From assembly GCF_904426505.1 (NCBI RefSeq), contig NZ_CAJGBN010000001.1, forward strand, positions 496,001 to 560,000: DNA of 64,000 bases, written 5' to 3'. A model generated the notes under the pieces. That model saw only the letters and a program-made list of their open reading frames with translations, ran no database searches and was not told where the DNA came from. This DNA is from Rubrivivax sp. A210 (GTDB taxonomy: Bacteria; Pseudomonadota; Gammaproteobacteria; Burkholderiales; Burkholderiaceae_C). This document shows positions 27,945 through 35,131 of this stretch, in pieces. How positions within the stretch are numbered: the stretch's first letter is position 1; every line of letters begins with the position of its first letter. Made by a program: the position numbers and the translations under genes.

Positions 27945-28907
27945 TCACGCTGCCAGCGCCTTGGCCGTGAGCTGCGCCTCGGTGCGCACCCAGGCCAAAA
28001 ACGCTTGCAGTTCAGGCGTGAGGCGGGCGCCCGGCAAGGGCATCAGCCAATAAGCGGCGGGGCTGTCGATGCGACCCTCGGCGCCGAAGGGCTCCACCAA
28101 CTCGCCCCGCGCCAGTTGTTCATGCACCATCGCCATGCGTGCCAAGGCCACGCCCTGCCCGGCCAGCGCCCCTTGCACTTGCTGGTGGGTGTAGTTCAAG
28201 TAGATCCAACTGCGCGGCTCCAGCGCGGGCTGGCCATTCAACTGCAACCAGCGGCGCCAGGTGAGGAACTGGGCGCTGGGGCGGTGGTCGTCTTCCTCCA
28301 TCAGTGCGTGGCCCGCCAGGTCGGCCGGCTGTGCCAGCGGGGGCACTTCACCAGCGCGGGCGCGAGCCAGCAGCCAAGGGCTCACCACGGGAGTCAGTCG
28401 CTCGCCAAACATGCGCTCGGCTGCTGTGCCAGCGGGAATCACGTCCTCGAAACCATAGCGCAGCACCAGATCCAGTTCGGGGTCGTCCAGATCGGCCAGC
28501 GCATCACCGGCAGAAATGCGGATGTCGATGTCCGCATGCGCTTGTGCAAACGCAGCCAGGCGTGGCATCAACCACAGCGTGGCGAACGACGCAAAGGTGC
28601 TGACATTGACTTGCCGCCGCCCTTGCGAAACACGGATTTGGCGCACTGCGCGGTCGATGCGGTCCAGCGCCGGTAGCACCGCCTGGCGCAGCACTTCACC
28701 GGCCGCGCTGAGCTCCACACGCCGCGTGCCGCGATGAAACAGGCTCGCGCCCAGCGTGTCTTCCAAAGCCTTGATCTGCCGGCTGATTGCCGATTGCGTG
28801 ATGAACAACTCCTGAGCCGCCGCGCTGAACGACAAGCGCCGCGCGACGGCCTCAAAAGTGCGCAGGCTGTCTAGGGCCAGGGGCCGACGGTTGGCGGGCG
28901 TATTCAT
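27945..28907 (-). CDS. LysR-family regulator, GcvA-like
   Basis: This regulator is about 320 residues from the ATG at 28907 (MNTPANRR); an ATG 9 bases upstream is equally possible. The helix-turn-helix is LRTFEAVARRLSFSAAAQELFITQSAISRQIKALEDTLGASLFHR. The effector domain has the GcvA-like start RQVNVSTFASFATLWLMPRL. It is divergent from the DUF2917 gene, and a perfect ATTCGA-GAG-TCGAAT motif of LysR type lies between them. It therefore probably controls itself and that gene. Confidence 0.9.
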   Translation of the reverse strand: MNTPANRRPLALDSLRTFEAVARRLSFSAAAQELFITQSAISRQIKALEDTLGASLFHRGTRRVELSAAGEVLRQAVLPALDRIDRAVRQIRVSQGRRQVNVSTFASFATLWLMPRLAAFAQAHADIDIRISAGDALADLDDPELDLVLRYGFEDVIPAGTAAERMFGERLTPVVSPWLLARARAGEVPPLAQPADLAGHALMEEDDHRPSAQFLTWRRWLQLNGQPALEPRSWIYLNYTHQQVQGALAGQGVALARMAMVHEQLARGELVEPFGAEGRIDSPAAYWLMPLPGARLTPELQAFLAWVRTEAQLTAKALAA

Positions 28908-28981
28908 GCTTGGCATTCATCAGTGCAGGGCGCAGACGACATTGGACCATGGCGACCCCGAGGCCGATGATCCTGACATGG

Positions 28982-28996
28982 ATTCGAGAGTCGAAT
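28982..28996. promoter_or_regulatory. LysR-type operator (T-N11-A) between lysR and the DUF2917 gene
   Basis: ATTCGAGAGTCGAAT is a perfect 6-3-6 palindrome and fits the T-N11-A LysR box. It is about 75 bp from the regulator start and 38 bp from the DUF2917 start. Binding by the adjacent LysR protein is inferred. Confidence 0.6.
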
Positions 28997-29033
28997 TCAG
29001 AGTCACTGGGCAACTTCAAGCAGGAGCATTGCC

Positions 29034-29330
29034 ATGATCCTTGAGAATCAATCCTCAACCCCGCTGCGGTGGGACGGCCGGCCGCGCAGCTTGCGCCTGG
29101 CCGGTGTGCAGCGAATCAGCGTCGCGCAAGCTGGCTGGCTGCAAGTGGGCACCGGGCAGGTGTGGCTGACGCGCGATGGTGCGCTGGACGACATCGTGCT
29201 GGCGCGCGGTGATCGGCTGTGGCTGGACCGAGGTGAGCAGGTCGTGGTGGAGCCTTGGTCACGCGGAGCGGACGCGGCGCTGGTGTGGCAACACGGCGCC
29301 CAGACGAGCGCGGAGGCGGTGGCGGCCTGA
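29034..29330 (+). CDS. DUF2917 family protein
   Basis: This is a 98-residue small protein with the DUF2917 layout: LRLAGVQRISVAQAGWLQVGTGQVWLTRDG, then ARGDRLWLDRGEQVVVEPWS. The pattern suggests a single small beta-barrel (cupin-like) with W-x-T and G-D motifs. AGGAG precedes the ATG. The function is unknown. It is divergent from a GcvA-like LysR regulator, an arrangement seen repeatedly for this family in Burkholderiales. Confidence 0.85.
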   Translation: MILENQSSTPLRWDGRPRSLRLAGVQRISVAQAGWLQVGTGQVWLTRDGALDDIVLARGDRLWLDRGEQVVVEPWSRGADAALVWQHGAQTSAEAVAA

Positions 29331-29649
29331 ACAGCGTCTCGGTGTGCTGGGCGGTGCCGCAGGTCCGCAGGTACCGGCATCGGCTTGAAGGCGCTGACTC
29401 GCGAGTGCCCGCTGTTGCCGCGTGGCACCAAGAGGTGCAAGAAGGGGGTTTGTTCCCGAGCCGCCGAAAGTATCCGCGACAGACTGAGACCTCATGGTAC
29501 GAAACGGTGGCGCTTGGGCGTGACCCGCGCGCGTGGGCAGAAGCCATTGCGTCCTCCGAGCGTTTTGCGGTGGAACCCGCGGTGGCGCGCGCAAGCCGGC
29601 GCAGGCTGTGCAGGCGCTGGTGGAAAGTCCGCCCCGGCAAGATAAAGTT
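29331..29649. other. Intergenic stretch without a supportable gene
   Basis: Several frames are open on both strands, but none has a ribosome site or a recognisable domain, and the frames are mutually exclusive. No RNA gene was seen. The promoter of the next operon begins right after it. Confidence 0.4.
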
Positions 29650-29650
29650 T

Positions 29651-29692
29651 TATCCGGGTGTTATTGACTCACTAATTTAACCCGGATAGAAT
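29651..29692 (+). promoter_or_regulatory. Consensus-like promoter with inverted-repeat operator for the DUF2239 operon
   Basis: TTGACT (29664-29669) and TAGAAT (29687-29692) are separated by 17 bp, a near-consensus sigma-70 promoter. A perfect inverted repeat, TATCCGGGT (29651-29659) and ACCCGGATA (29680-29688), flanks the -35 and overlaps the -10. A bound repressor would block RNA polymerase; the MarR protein encoded at the end of the operon is a candidate. The expected start of transcription falls on or next to the ATG at 29700. Confidence 0.75.
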
Positions 29693-29699
29693 TCGCGGC

Positions 29700-30272
29700 A
29701 TGGACCAAGCCATGCCACTCACCTACACCGCCTTCCTGGAGGGGCGCCGCCTCGCCACGGGTCCCTTGCACGAGGTCGCCGTGGCCGTGTTGCGGGCACA
29801 GCAGGCGCAACCCGACGGGAATCCGCTGGTCTTCAGTGATGCCAGCGGCAAGTCTGCCGACCTGGACCTGCGTGGCGGCGAGGAGGCCGTTGCGGCCCGC
29901 TACAGCGTGGTTGCGCCGACCCAAGCGCCCAAGGGTCGCGGTCGCCCCAAGCTCGGCGTGGTCGCGCGAGAAGTGACGTTGCTGCCGGAACACTGGGACT
30001 GGCTCGCCGCGCAACCAGGCGGCGCCTCCGTGGCCTTGCGCAAGCTCGTGCATGAAGCGCGGCACAAGGGCGGCGAGCGGGGCCGGACGCGTGAGGCGCG
30101 CGACCGCGCGTATCACGCCATGTCCACGCTGGCCGGCGATCTTGCCGGCTTCGAGGAAGCATCGCGGGCGCTGTTCGCCGGCGACCACGAACGGCTGGTG
30201 GCGCAGATGGCCGCATGGCCGGAAGACGTGCGGGCGTACGTGCTGCAGCTCGCCGAACCTGCATCCGGCTAA
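29700..30272 (+). CDS. DUF2239 family protein
   Basis: This 190-residue soluble protein matches the DUF2239 pattern: YTAFLEGRRLATGPLHEVA at the start, VFSDASGKSADLDLRG in the middle, GRGRPKLGVVAREVTLLPEHWDWLAAQPGGAS as the conserved core, and an acidic C-terminus. The core GRPKLGVVAREVTLLPxHWxWL occurs in small proteins thought to bind DNA. The ATG at 29700 is almost exactly where transcription should begin, so the mRNA may be leaderless; a second ATG 12 bases on has no ribosome site either. It heads a four-gene operon with an exporter and a regulator. Confidence 0.85.
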   Translation: MDQAMPLTYTAFLEGRRLATGPLHEVAVAVLRAQQAQPDGNPLVFSDASGKSADLDLRGGEEAVAARYSVVAPTQAPKGRGRPKLGVVAREVTLLPEHWDWLAAQPGGASVALRKLVHEARHKGGERGRTREARDRAYHAMSTLAGDLAGFEEASRALFAGDHERLVAQMAAWPEDVRAYVLQLAEPASG

Positions 30273-30364
30273 GCCGGACCTCTTTCTCCCTTTTTGCAAC
30301 CAGCGCGCGGCTCCGGGCCGCAGCGCTGCGAGTACACGCACGTCCGCGATTCACAGGAGCACTC

Positions 30365-31768
30365 ATGAACGAGCCAGAAACGACACCCCCCGCCGGACCG
30401 GCGCCGACGCTGCGCACGCACTACCTTGCGCTGCTGACACCCCTTGTCCTGACGCACGCGCTGCAAAGCGCTGGCGGCCTGCTCGATGGCTTCTGGCTCG
30501 GGCACCTGCTGGGCGTGCGCGGCATCGCGACGGCCGCGTCGTTCTTTCCCGTGTTCTTCTTGCTCCTGTCGCTGATCATCGGGCTGGGCGCCGGCGCGAC
30601 CATCCTTGCGGGACAAGCCTGGGGCGCGCGTGACGCGGCGCAGGTGCGGCGCGTGGGTGCGACGGCCTTCGTGGCTGCGCTGGGCGTCGGGCTTGCGGTC
30701 GCTGTGGCCGGTGCGTGGTCTGCGCCGTGGTTGATGCAAGCGCTCGGCACGCCGCCGGACATCTTGCCGGCCGCGATCCGCTATGCGCGCGCCATGTTGC
30801 TGTTGATGCCCTTCGTGTTCGTCACCTGGACTGGCCTGTCCCTGAGCCGCGGCACCGGCGACGCGCTCTCGCCGATGTGGTCCTTGCTGGCCGCGACGCT
30901 GGTCGGCGCGGTGTGCACGCCGCTGCTCGTGGCGGGCACGCCTTTGGGTGCGGCTGGCGTGGCAGTCTCGGCGCTCGTCGCGCAGCTGGCTGCGCTGATC
31001 GTGTTGATCGGGCGCTGGCGTCGGGACGGCCATCCGCTCGCCCCCGGCGCCGGGTGGCAGGACTGCAAGCCGAGTGGGGCAATAACCAAACGCATGCTGC
31101 GCATCGGCTTGCCGGCCGCATTGCAGATGCTGGCGATGGCGCTTGCGGAGATGGTGCTGCTGGGCTTGGTGAACCGTCACGGGTCGACCGCTACCGCAGC
31201 CTATGGCGCGGCGACGCAGGTCCTGAGCTGGGTGCAGTTCCCGGCGATGAGCCTGGGCATTGCCGCGACGATCTTCAGCGCGCACGCAGTCGGTGCAGGA
31301 CGGCGCGAACGGCTACCCGCGATAGTGGGTACGGGGTTGCGCCTGAACGCTGTGGTCACCGCGCTGTTCGTCGTCGCTGCGCACCTGCTCGCTCCGTTCG
31401 CGTTGCAACTGTTCCTGGAACCCGGACCCGTGCTGGAGCAGGCGGTCACCATCGTGCGAACCGTCGCCTGGAGCGTAGTGCTGCTCGGATGGAGCAACGT
31501 GCTGGTGGGCGCGATGCGCGCGAGCGGCGCGGCGCTGGTGCCGGCGCTCCTCAGCATGGCTGCGATCGTGGCCGTCGAATGGCCGGTTGCCGTGGCACTG
31601 GACGCGCGTTTCGGCCTGGCAGGGGTGTTCTGGGCCTGCCCTGTCGCGTTCCTGGCCATGCTGGTGCTGCACGGCCTCTACTACCTTCACAAGGAGAAAG
31701 AAGATGGATTCTTCCGCCAACCAGGCGTCGCGCTCGGCGCGGCGGGTGGCCGCGCGCCAGGCGCGTGA
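30365..31768 (+). CDS. MATE-family multidrug efflux transporter
   Basis: This 467-residue membrane protein has 12 predicted helices in two homologous halves, each carrying MATE features: LQSAGGLLDGFWLGHLLG and GLGAGATILAGQAWGAR in the first, MVLLGLVNRHGSTATAAYGAATQV and MSLGIAATIFSAHAVGAGRRE in the second. It probably exports cationic compounds by Na+ or H+ antiport. AGGAG lies before the ATG at 30365. It is second in the DUF2239-MATE-GIY-YIG-MarR operon; its end overlaps the next gene by 65 bp. Confidence 0.9.
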   Translation: MNEPETTPPAGPAPTLRTHYLALLTPLVLTHALQSAGGLLDGFWLGHLLGVRGIATAASFFPVFFLLLSLIIGLGAGATILAGQAWGARDAAQVRRVGATAFVAALGVGLAVAVAGAWSAPWLMQALGTPPDILPAAIRYARAMLLLMPFVFVTWTGLSLSRGTGDALSPMWSLLAATLVGAVCTPLLVAGTPLGAAGVAVSALVAQLAALIVLIGRWRRDGHPLAPGAGWQDCKPSGAITKRMLRIGLPAALQMLAMALAEMVLLGLVNRHGSTATAAYGAATQVLSWVQFPAMSLGIAATIFSAHAVGAGRRERLPAIVGTGLRLNAVVTALFVVAAHLLAPFALQLFLEPGPVLEQAVTIVRTVAWSVVLLGWSNVLVGAMRASGAALVPALLSMAAIVAVEWPVAVALDARFGLAGVFWACPVAFLAMLVLHGLYYLHKEKEDGFFRQPGVALGAAGGRAPGA

Positions 31769-32060
31769 CGCCTTCCCACCGATGGGCATCTACGCCATCC
31801 GCGACCGCGCGAGCGGTCACCTGCTGCTTGGCGCGAGCCGCAACGTGCGCGCGGCGCTGAACCGAGCTCGCTTCGAACTGGGCATGGGCAAGCACGCGGA
31901 CCGCGTGCTGCAGGCCGAGTGGCATCGCAGCGGTGTTGAGGGGCTCGCCTTCGAAGTGCTGGAACTCGTGAAGGAACGCGAGGATGCGGGTTTCGACTAC
32001 GCGGGCGAACTGAAAGCGCTGGAGCAGATCCACCGCGAACTGCAAGGGCTGGCGCCATGA
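31704..32060 (+). CDS. GIY-YIG nuclease-like protein
   Basis: This 118-residue protein has a GIY-YIG-like fold pattern: MGIYAIRDRASGHLLLGASRN (GIY strand, second strand with G-A-S in place of YIG), ALNRARFELGMGKHADRVLQAEW with the conserved Arg and His, and LAFEVLELV with the candidate catalytic Glu. AAGGAG 6 bases upstream of the ATG at 31704, inside the end of the MATE gene, fixes the start despite a 65-bp overlap. Its stop overlaps the MarR start by 4 bp. Nuclease activity is not established for this subgroup. Confidence 0.8.
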   Translation: MDSSANQASRSARRVAARQARDAFPPMGIYAIRDRASGHLLLGASRNVRAALNRARFELGMGKHADRVLQAEWHRSGVEGLAFEVLELVKEREDAGFDYAGELKALEQIHRELQGLAP

Positions 32061-32404
32061 GTGACGAAGCCTTGCAAGCCTGCGTGGACCGGCACCTGGA
32101 GCACGCGGCGATGGTGTTCATGCTCGACGACGAACTCGGCACGCATCACGGCCTGTCTTGGGCCGACTTCGTGCTGCTGACGGTGCTGGATGCCGCCGGC
32201 GGCGCTGCGCCCGCGACGGCGCTCGCGCGTACCTTGCGCATGCCGGCCTCGCACCTGCTGCTGCGGCTGCTGCCGCTGGAGAAGACTGGGCTGGTGGAGC
32301 GCGCTGCAGATGGCGACGGCAAGCGCCGCGTCACGCTGCGCCCGCAAGGCCGGCGACTGCTGCACGAGGCGCGGGACACGGCCGCGCACGCCTGCGCGCC
32401 CTGA
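32057..32404 (+). CDS. MarR-family transcriptional regulator
   Basis: This is a 115-residue compact winged-helix protein. The recognition region is TALARTLRMPASHLLLRLLPLEKTGLVERAADGDGKRRVTLRPQGRRLL, with the MarR wing D-G-D-x-R-R-V-x-L. It overlaps the GIY-YIG gene by ATGA and ends the operon. It is the obvious candidate to bind the inverted repeat over the operon promoter (29651-29688) and to couple exporter expression to a toxic ligand; this is inferred from context. Confidence 0.88.
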   Translation: MSDEALQACVDRHLEHAAMVFMLDDELGTHHGLSWADFVLLTVLDAAGGAAPATALARTLRMPASHLLLRLLPLEKTGLVERAADGDGKRRVTLRPQGRRLLHEARDTAAHACAP

Positions 32405-33298
32405 TTTCGCCCGGCGCCGCAAGACTGCGGTCGACTGCTTAGGAGAGTGGTCGCGTTTGAGAGGCCGCCATCCTATGGCCGCTGTACTTTGAGACCGGTC
32501 ATTTGCACGTCGATTTCCTGACCGATCGGATGACCGGAAGTGGCCGATGCCGGGTGCTCCAGCAGACGAGTTCATCGCCACTTTGCTGACGTTCACGACC
32601 ACGTCCTGACAGGCCGCTTCGGGGCAAGCAGTTCAAAGAACAGGCCGTCTCAGGTCGGCCATCTGCCGTCGTCCACGGCCGGCCGCTTACCGGCAGGCCA
32701 ACCACATCGTTGCACTTCCGTGCGCATACCCGGGGCCATGACGTCCAGCGCTCCAAGCGCACCCAGAGCGATCCCCGGTCGCAGTAGCCTTGTCATGGGG
32801 ATTGCGCAGGGTGGCGATCAAAGTATCGACTGGCGGATGTAGCGGTCTGCCCGGTCGATCAGGCTCGGCATCTCATCGGTCGCTCGCAGCATGACCGGAT
32901 GGAGGGTATAGCCGGCTCGCGGTGAGATGTAGGCCGCCATGCCACGCGCGAGGGTCAGTTGTCGATCTGGGGCCGCGACCCGCAGCGCGATGACCAGACT
33001 TACCTACGCTATCAGCCGGATTCGGATCTGTACCAGTTCCGCGTCAGTCAGAGGCGTGTCATCGGTTGGCGGCCAGTCGCGCCATGACGCTGGCGCGACG
33101 CTCCCCTCAGGTTCGATGTTGAAAATCGGGGTCACTGGACGGGTCGTCATCGTGAACGGGCACAGGTGCGTCTATGCCGAGCGTGCGCTCAGTCAGACCT
33201 GGAAATCTGTGCGGGAGCGCACTCAGGAAGCACGTCGAACTCCGAGGTCTGCTTCTTTCGGTCCAGAGCTGACAGATCGCGCTGCGGGCGCGTATCAT
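32405..33298. other. Long non-coding region with decayed coding traces
   Basis: Nearly 900 bases lack an intact gene. On the minus strand, a 48-codon frame from ATG 32796 to 32650 (starting MTRLLRPGIALGALG) and the amber-interrupted frame at 32818-33150 have protein-like composition. The rest shows no gene, RNA or repeat that I can support. The region separates the MarR-ended operon from the TetR-exporter operon. Confidence 0.45.
32818..33150 (-). pseudogene. Possible decayed small gene with an in-frame amber codon
   Basis: From ATG 33150 the minus strand reads MTTRPVTPIFNIEPEG, then WRDWPPTDDTPLTDAELVQIRIRLIA, a TAG at 33006-33004, and continues in the same frame through LVIALRVAAPDRQLTLARG and GYTLHPVMLRATDEMPSL to a TGA at 32818. 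That is 110 codons with one stop. The composition is protein-like on both sides of the TAG. There is no clear ribosome site. The family is not recognised. It could be a pseudogene or a short 48-residue gene followed by chance. Confidence 0.4.
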
Positions 33299-33320
33299 GG
33301 CAAGTATTCCATTACTTACC
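33299..33320. promoter_or_regulatory. Probable TetR operator
   Basis: GGCAAGTA and TACTTACC (7 of 8 complementary) flank a 6-base centre, 25 bp before the tetR start codon. TetR-family proteins usually repress their own operon from such a site. Binding is inferred. Confidence 0.55.
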
Positions 33321-33344
33321 AGTGAGTCACGAGGACACCTCAGC

Positions 33345-33944
33345 ATGCGGACCAGACTACCCACCGAGGAGCGCCAAGCGGAGATCGTCGCGGCCGCGTT
33401 GAACCTGGCGCGGGACATCAGTCCAGTGTCCATCACGACTGGCGACATTGCCGCTGCCATCGGCATCACCCAGGGCGCTGTGTTCAAGCACTTTGCCACC
33501 AAGGAAGCCATCTGGGTGGCGGCAATGAAGTGGGTGCGCGAGCGACTGCTGGAGAAACTGGATGAAGTGGCGCGGGCGCAGACCTCGACAGTGCCTGCTC
33601 TGGAAGCGGTGTTCCGTGCCCATGTGGCGTTCGTGATTGCACATCCCGGCGCCCCGAGGATCATCTTCCACGAGTTGCAGCAGCCCGCCGACTCCCCGGT
33701 GAAGCAGGAAGTCCGGGCGTTGCTGCAGGCCTACCGGCAACTCCTGCTGGATCGACTCAAGGGCGGCATGCAGTCGGGCGAACTGCCGACCGGGCTCGAC
33801 CCCGAAGCCGCCGCCACGCTCTTTGTGGGCATCGTCCAGGGCCTGGTCATGCAGTCGATGCTGACGGGTAAGCCAGGGGCAATGAAGGCGCAGGGAGACG
33901 GCGTGTTCCGCATCTACCTTCGCGGCATCCAGGCGGCAGCATGA
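33345..33944 (+). CDS. TetR-family transcriptional repressor
   Basis: This 199-residue regulator has an N-terminal helix-turn-helix, ITTGDIAAAIGITQGAVFKHFATKEAIW, which carries the TetR signature G-V-F-x-H-F-x-x-K. The C-terminal ligand domain has the TetR_C-type pattern VFRAHVAFVIAHPGAPRIIFHEL. It overlaps the adaptor gene by ATGA, so it is the first gene of the exporter operon it most likely represses through the palindrome at 33299-33320. Confidence 0.92.
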   Translation: MRTRLPTEERQAEIVAAALNLARDISPVSITTGDIAAAIGITQGAVFKHFATKEAIWVAAMKWVRERLLEKLDEVARAQTSTVPALEAVFRAHVAFVIAHPGAPRIIFHELQQPADSPVKQEVRALLQAYRQLLLDRLKGGMQSGELPTGLDPEAAATLFVGIVQGLVMQSMLTGKPGAMKAQGDGVFRIYLRGIQAAA

Positions 33945-35131
33945 AGATCCCCTCGAACTGGTCGCGCCGGCTCGGTCTGGGCTTGCTGGGGGTGCTGCTG
34001 ATCGCTGCACTGGGCTACGTGGTCGTGCGCTCCGGGCCCCTGGCGCCCACGCGCGTGACGGTGACACGGGCCACGGTCGGCAGCCTGTCGCCGTCGCTGT
34101 TCGGCATCGGCACGGTCGAGGCACGCCGCGCCTACCTGATCGGGCCCACCGCTGCCGGCCGTGTCAGCAAGGTGCTGGTCGATGTGGGCGACACGGTCGT
34201 GGCCGGTCAGCTGCTGGCCGAGATGGACCCGGTGGACCTGGACCAGCGCGCCGCAGCCCTGGACGCATCCATCGCCCGCGCCGGCAGCGTCATCGCCGCG
34301 GCGCAGGCGCAGCGGCGGGATGCCCAGGCGCGCGGCGAGTTGGCGGCCATCACGGCGCGTCGCTATGTCGAACTGGGCGCGCAGAACTTCATGAGCGCCG
34401 GCGCCGTCGAGGCCAAGCAGCAGGAGCAGGCTTCAGCCGATGCCGCCGTGGCTGCCGCTGATGCCAACCTGGCGGCCGCGCGCCAGGACACCCAACGCCT
34501 GGCAGCCGAACGTGCGGGCCTGCGGCAGCAGCGCGACAACGTGCGCTTGCTGGCGCCGGCCGCGGGCGTGGTCATCAGCCGCGACGCCGAAGCCGGGTCC
34601 ACCGTGGTGGCGGGGCAAGCCGTGCTGCGGCTGATCGAGCCCTCGTCCTTGTGGATCCGGGTGCGGCTGGACCAGGGTCGCTCAAGCGGTCTGGTCGCCG
34701 GGCTGCCAGCCTCGATCGTCCTGCGCTCCAATCCATCGGCGCGCCTGTCCGGCAAGGTGGCCCGGGTCGAAGCCACCAGCGACAGCATCACCGAGGAACG
34801 CGTGGCGCTGGTTTCCCTGGACACCCTGCCCCAGGGCTTGTCCACCGGTGAACTGGCCGAGGTCACGTTGACGCTGCCTGCCACGGTACCGGCACTGCTG
34901 CTGCCCAACCCCGCGCTTCAACGTCAGGCTGATCAGGTCGGCGTGTGGCGCCTCGACGGCGGCCAGCCGACGTTCACGCCGGTGCGCATCGGGCAGACCA
35001 GCCTGGACGGCCAGGTGCAGGTGCTCGAAGGTCTGAAAGCCGGCGACGAGGTGGTGGTCTACAGCGAAAAGGCGATCACGGCCGGCACCCGCATCAAGAT
35101 CGTGGACCAACTCGCCGGCAGCAAGCCATGA
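33941..35131 (+). CDS. Periplasmic adaptor (HlyD/MFP family) of an ABC exporter
   Basis: This 396-residue membrane-fusion protein has one N-terminal membrane anchor (GLGLLGVLLIAALGYVVV). A split biotinyl-lipoyl domain surrounds VSKVLVDVGDTVVAGQLLAEMD and LLAPAAGVVISRDAEAGSTVVAGQAVLRL; the hairpin between them (about 100-210, Ala/Gln-rich) is a coiled coil, and a beta-barrel follows. It links an inner-membrane permease to an outer-membrane channel. It overlaps the TetR and permease genes by 4 bp each. The layout adaptor-permease-ATPase resembles MacAB and DevBCA systems. The substrate is unknown. Confidence 0.9.
   Translation: MKIPSNWSRRLGLGLLGVLLIAALGYVVVRSGPLAPTRVTVTRATVGSLSPSLFGIGTVEARRAYLIGPTAAGRVSKVLVDVGDTVVAGQLLAEMDPVDLDQRAAALDASIARAGSVIAAAQAQRRDAQARGELAAITARRYVELGAQNFMSAGAVEAKQQEQASADAAVAAADANLAAARQDTQRLAAERAGLRQQRDNVRLLAPAAGVVISRDAEAGSTVVAGQAVLRLIEPSSLWIRVRLDQGRSSGLVAGLPASIVLRSNPSARLSGKVARVEATSDSITEERVALVSLDTLPQGLSTGELAEVTLTLPATVPALLLPNPALQRQADQVGVWRLDGGQPTFTPVRIGQTSLDGQVQVLEGLKAGDEVVVYSEKAITAGTRIKIVDQLAGSKP

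Noticed and set aside
29385-29645. Small Arg/Lys-rich plus-strand frame before the DUF2239 operon
   Set aside because: No ribosome site, no recognisable domain, and competing frames on the other strand.
30715-31860. Plus-strand frame overlapping the MATE gene
   Set aside because: Arg/Ala/Gly-rich shadow frame; the MATE frame is clearly the coding one.
33004-33006. The amber codon at 33004-33006 as a recoded (pyrrolysine or selenocysteine) site
   Set aside because: TAG recoding by pyrrolysine needs pyl genes not expected here, and selenocysteine uses TGA; simple decay or chance is more likely.
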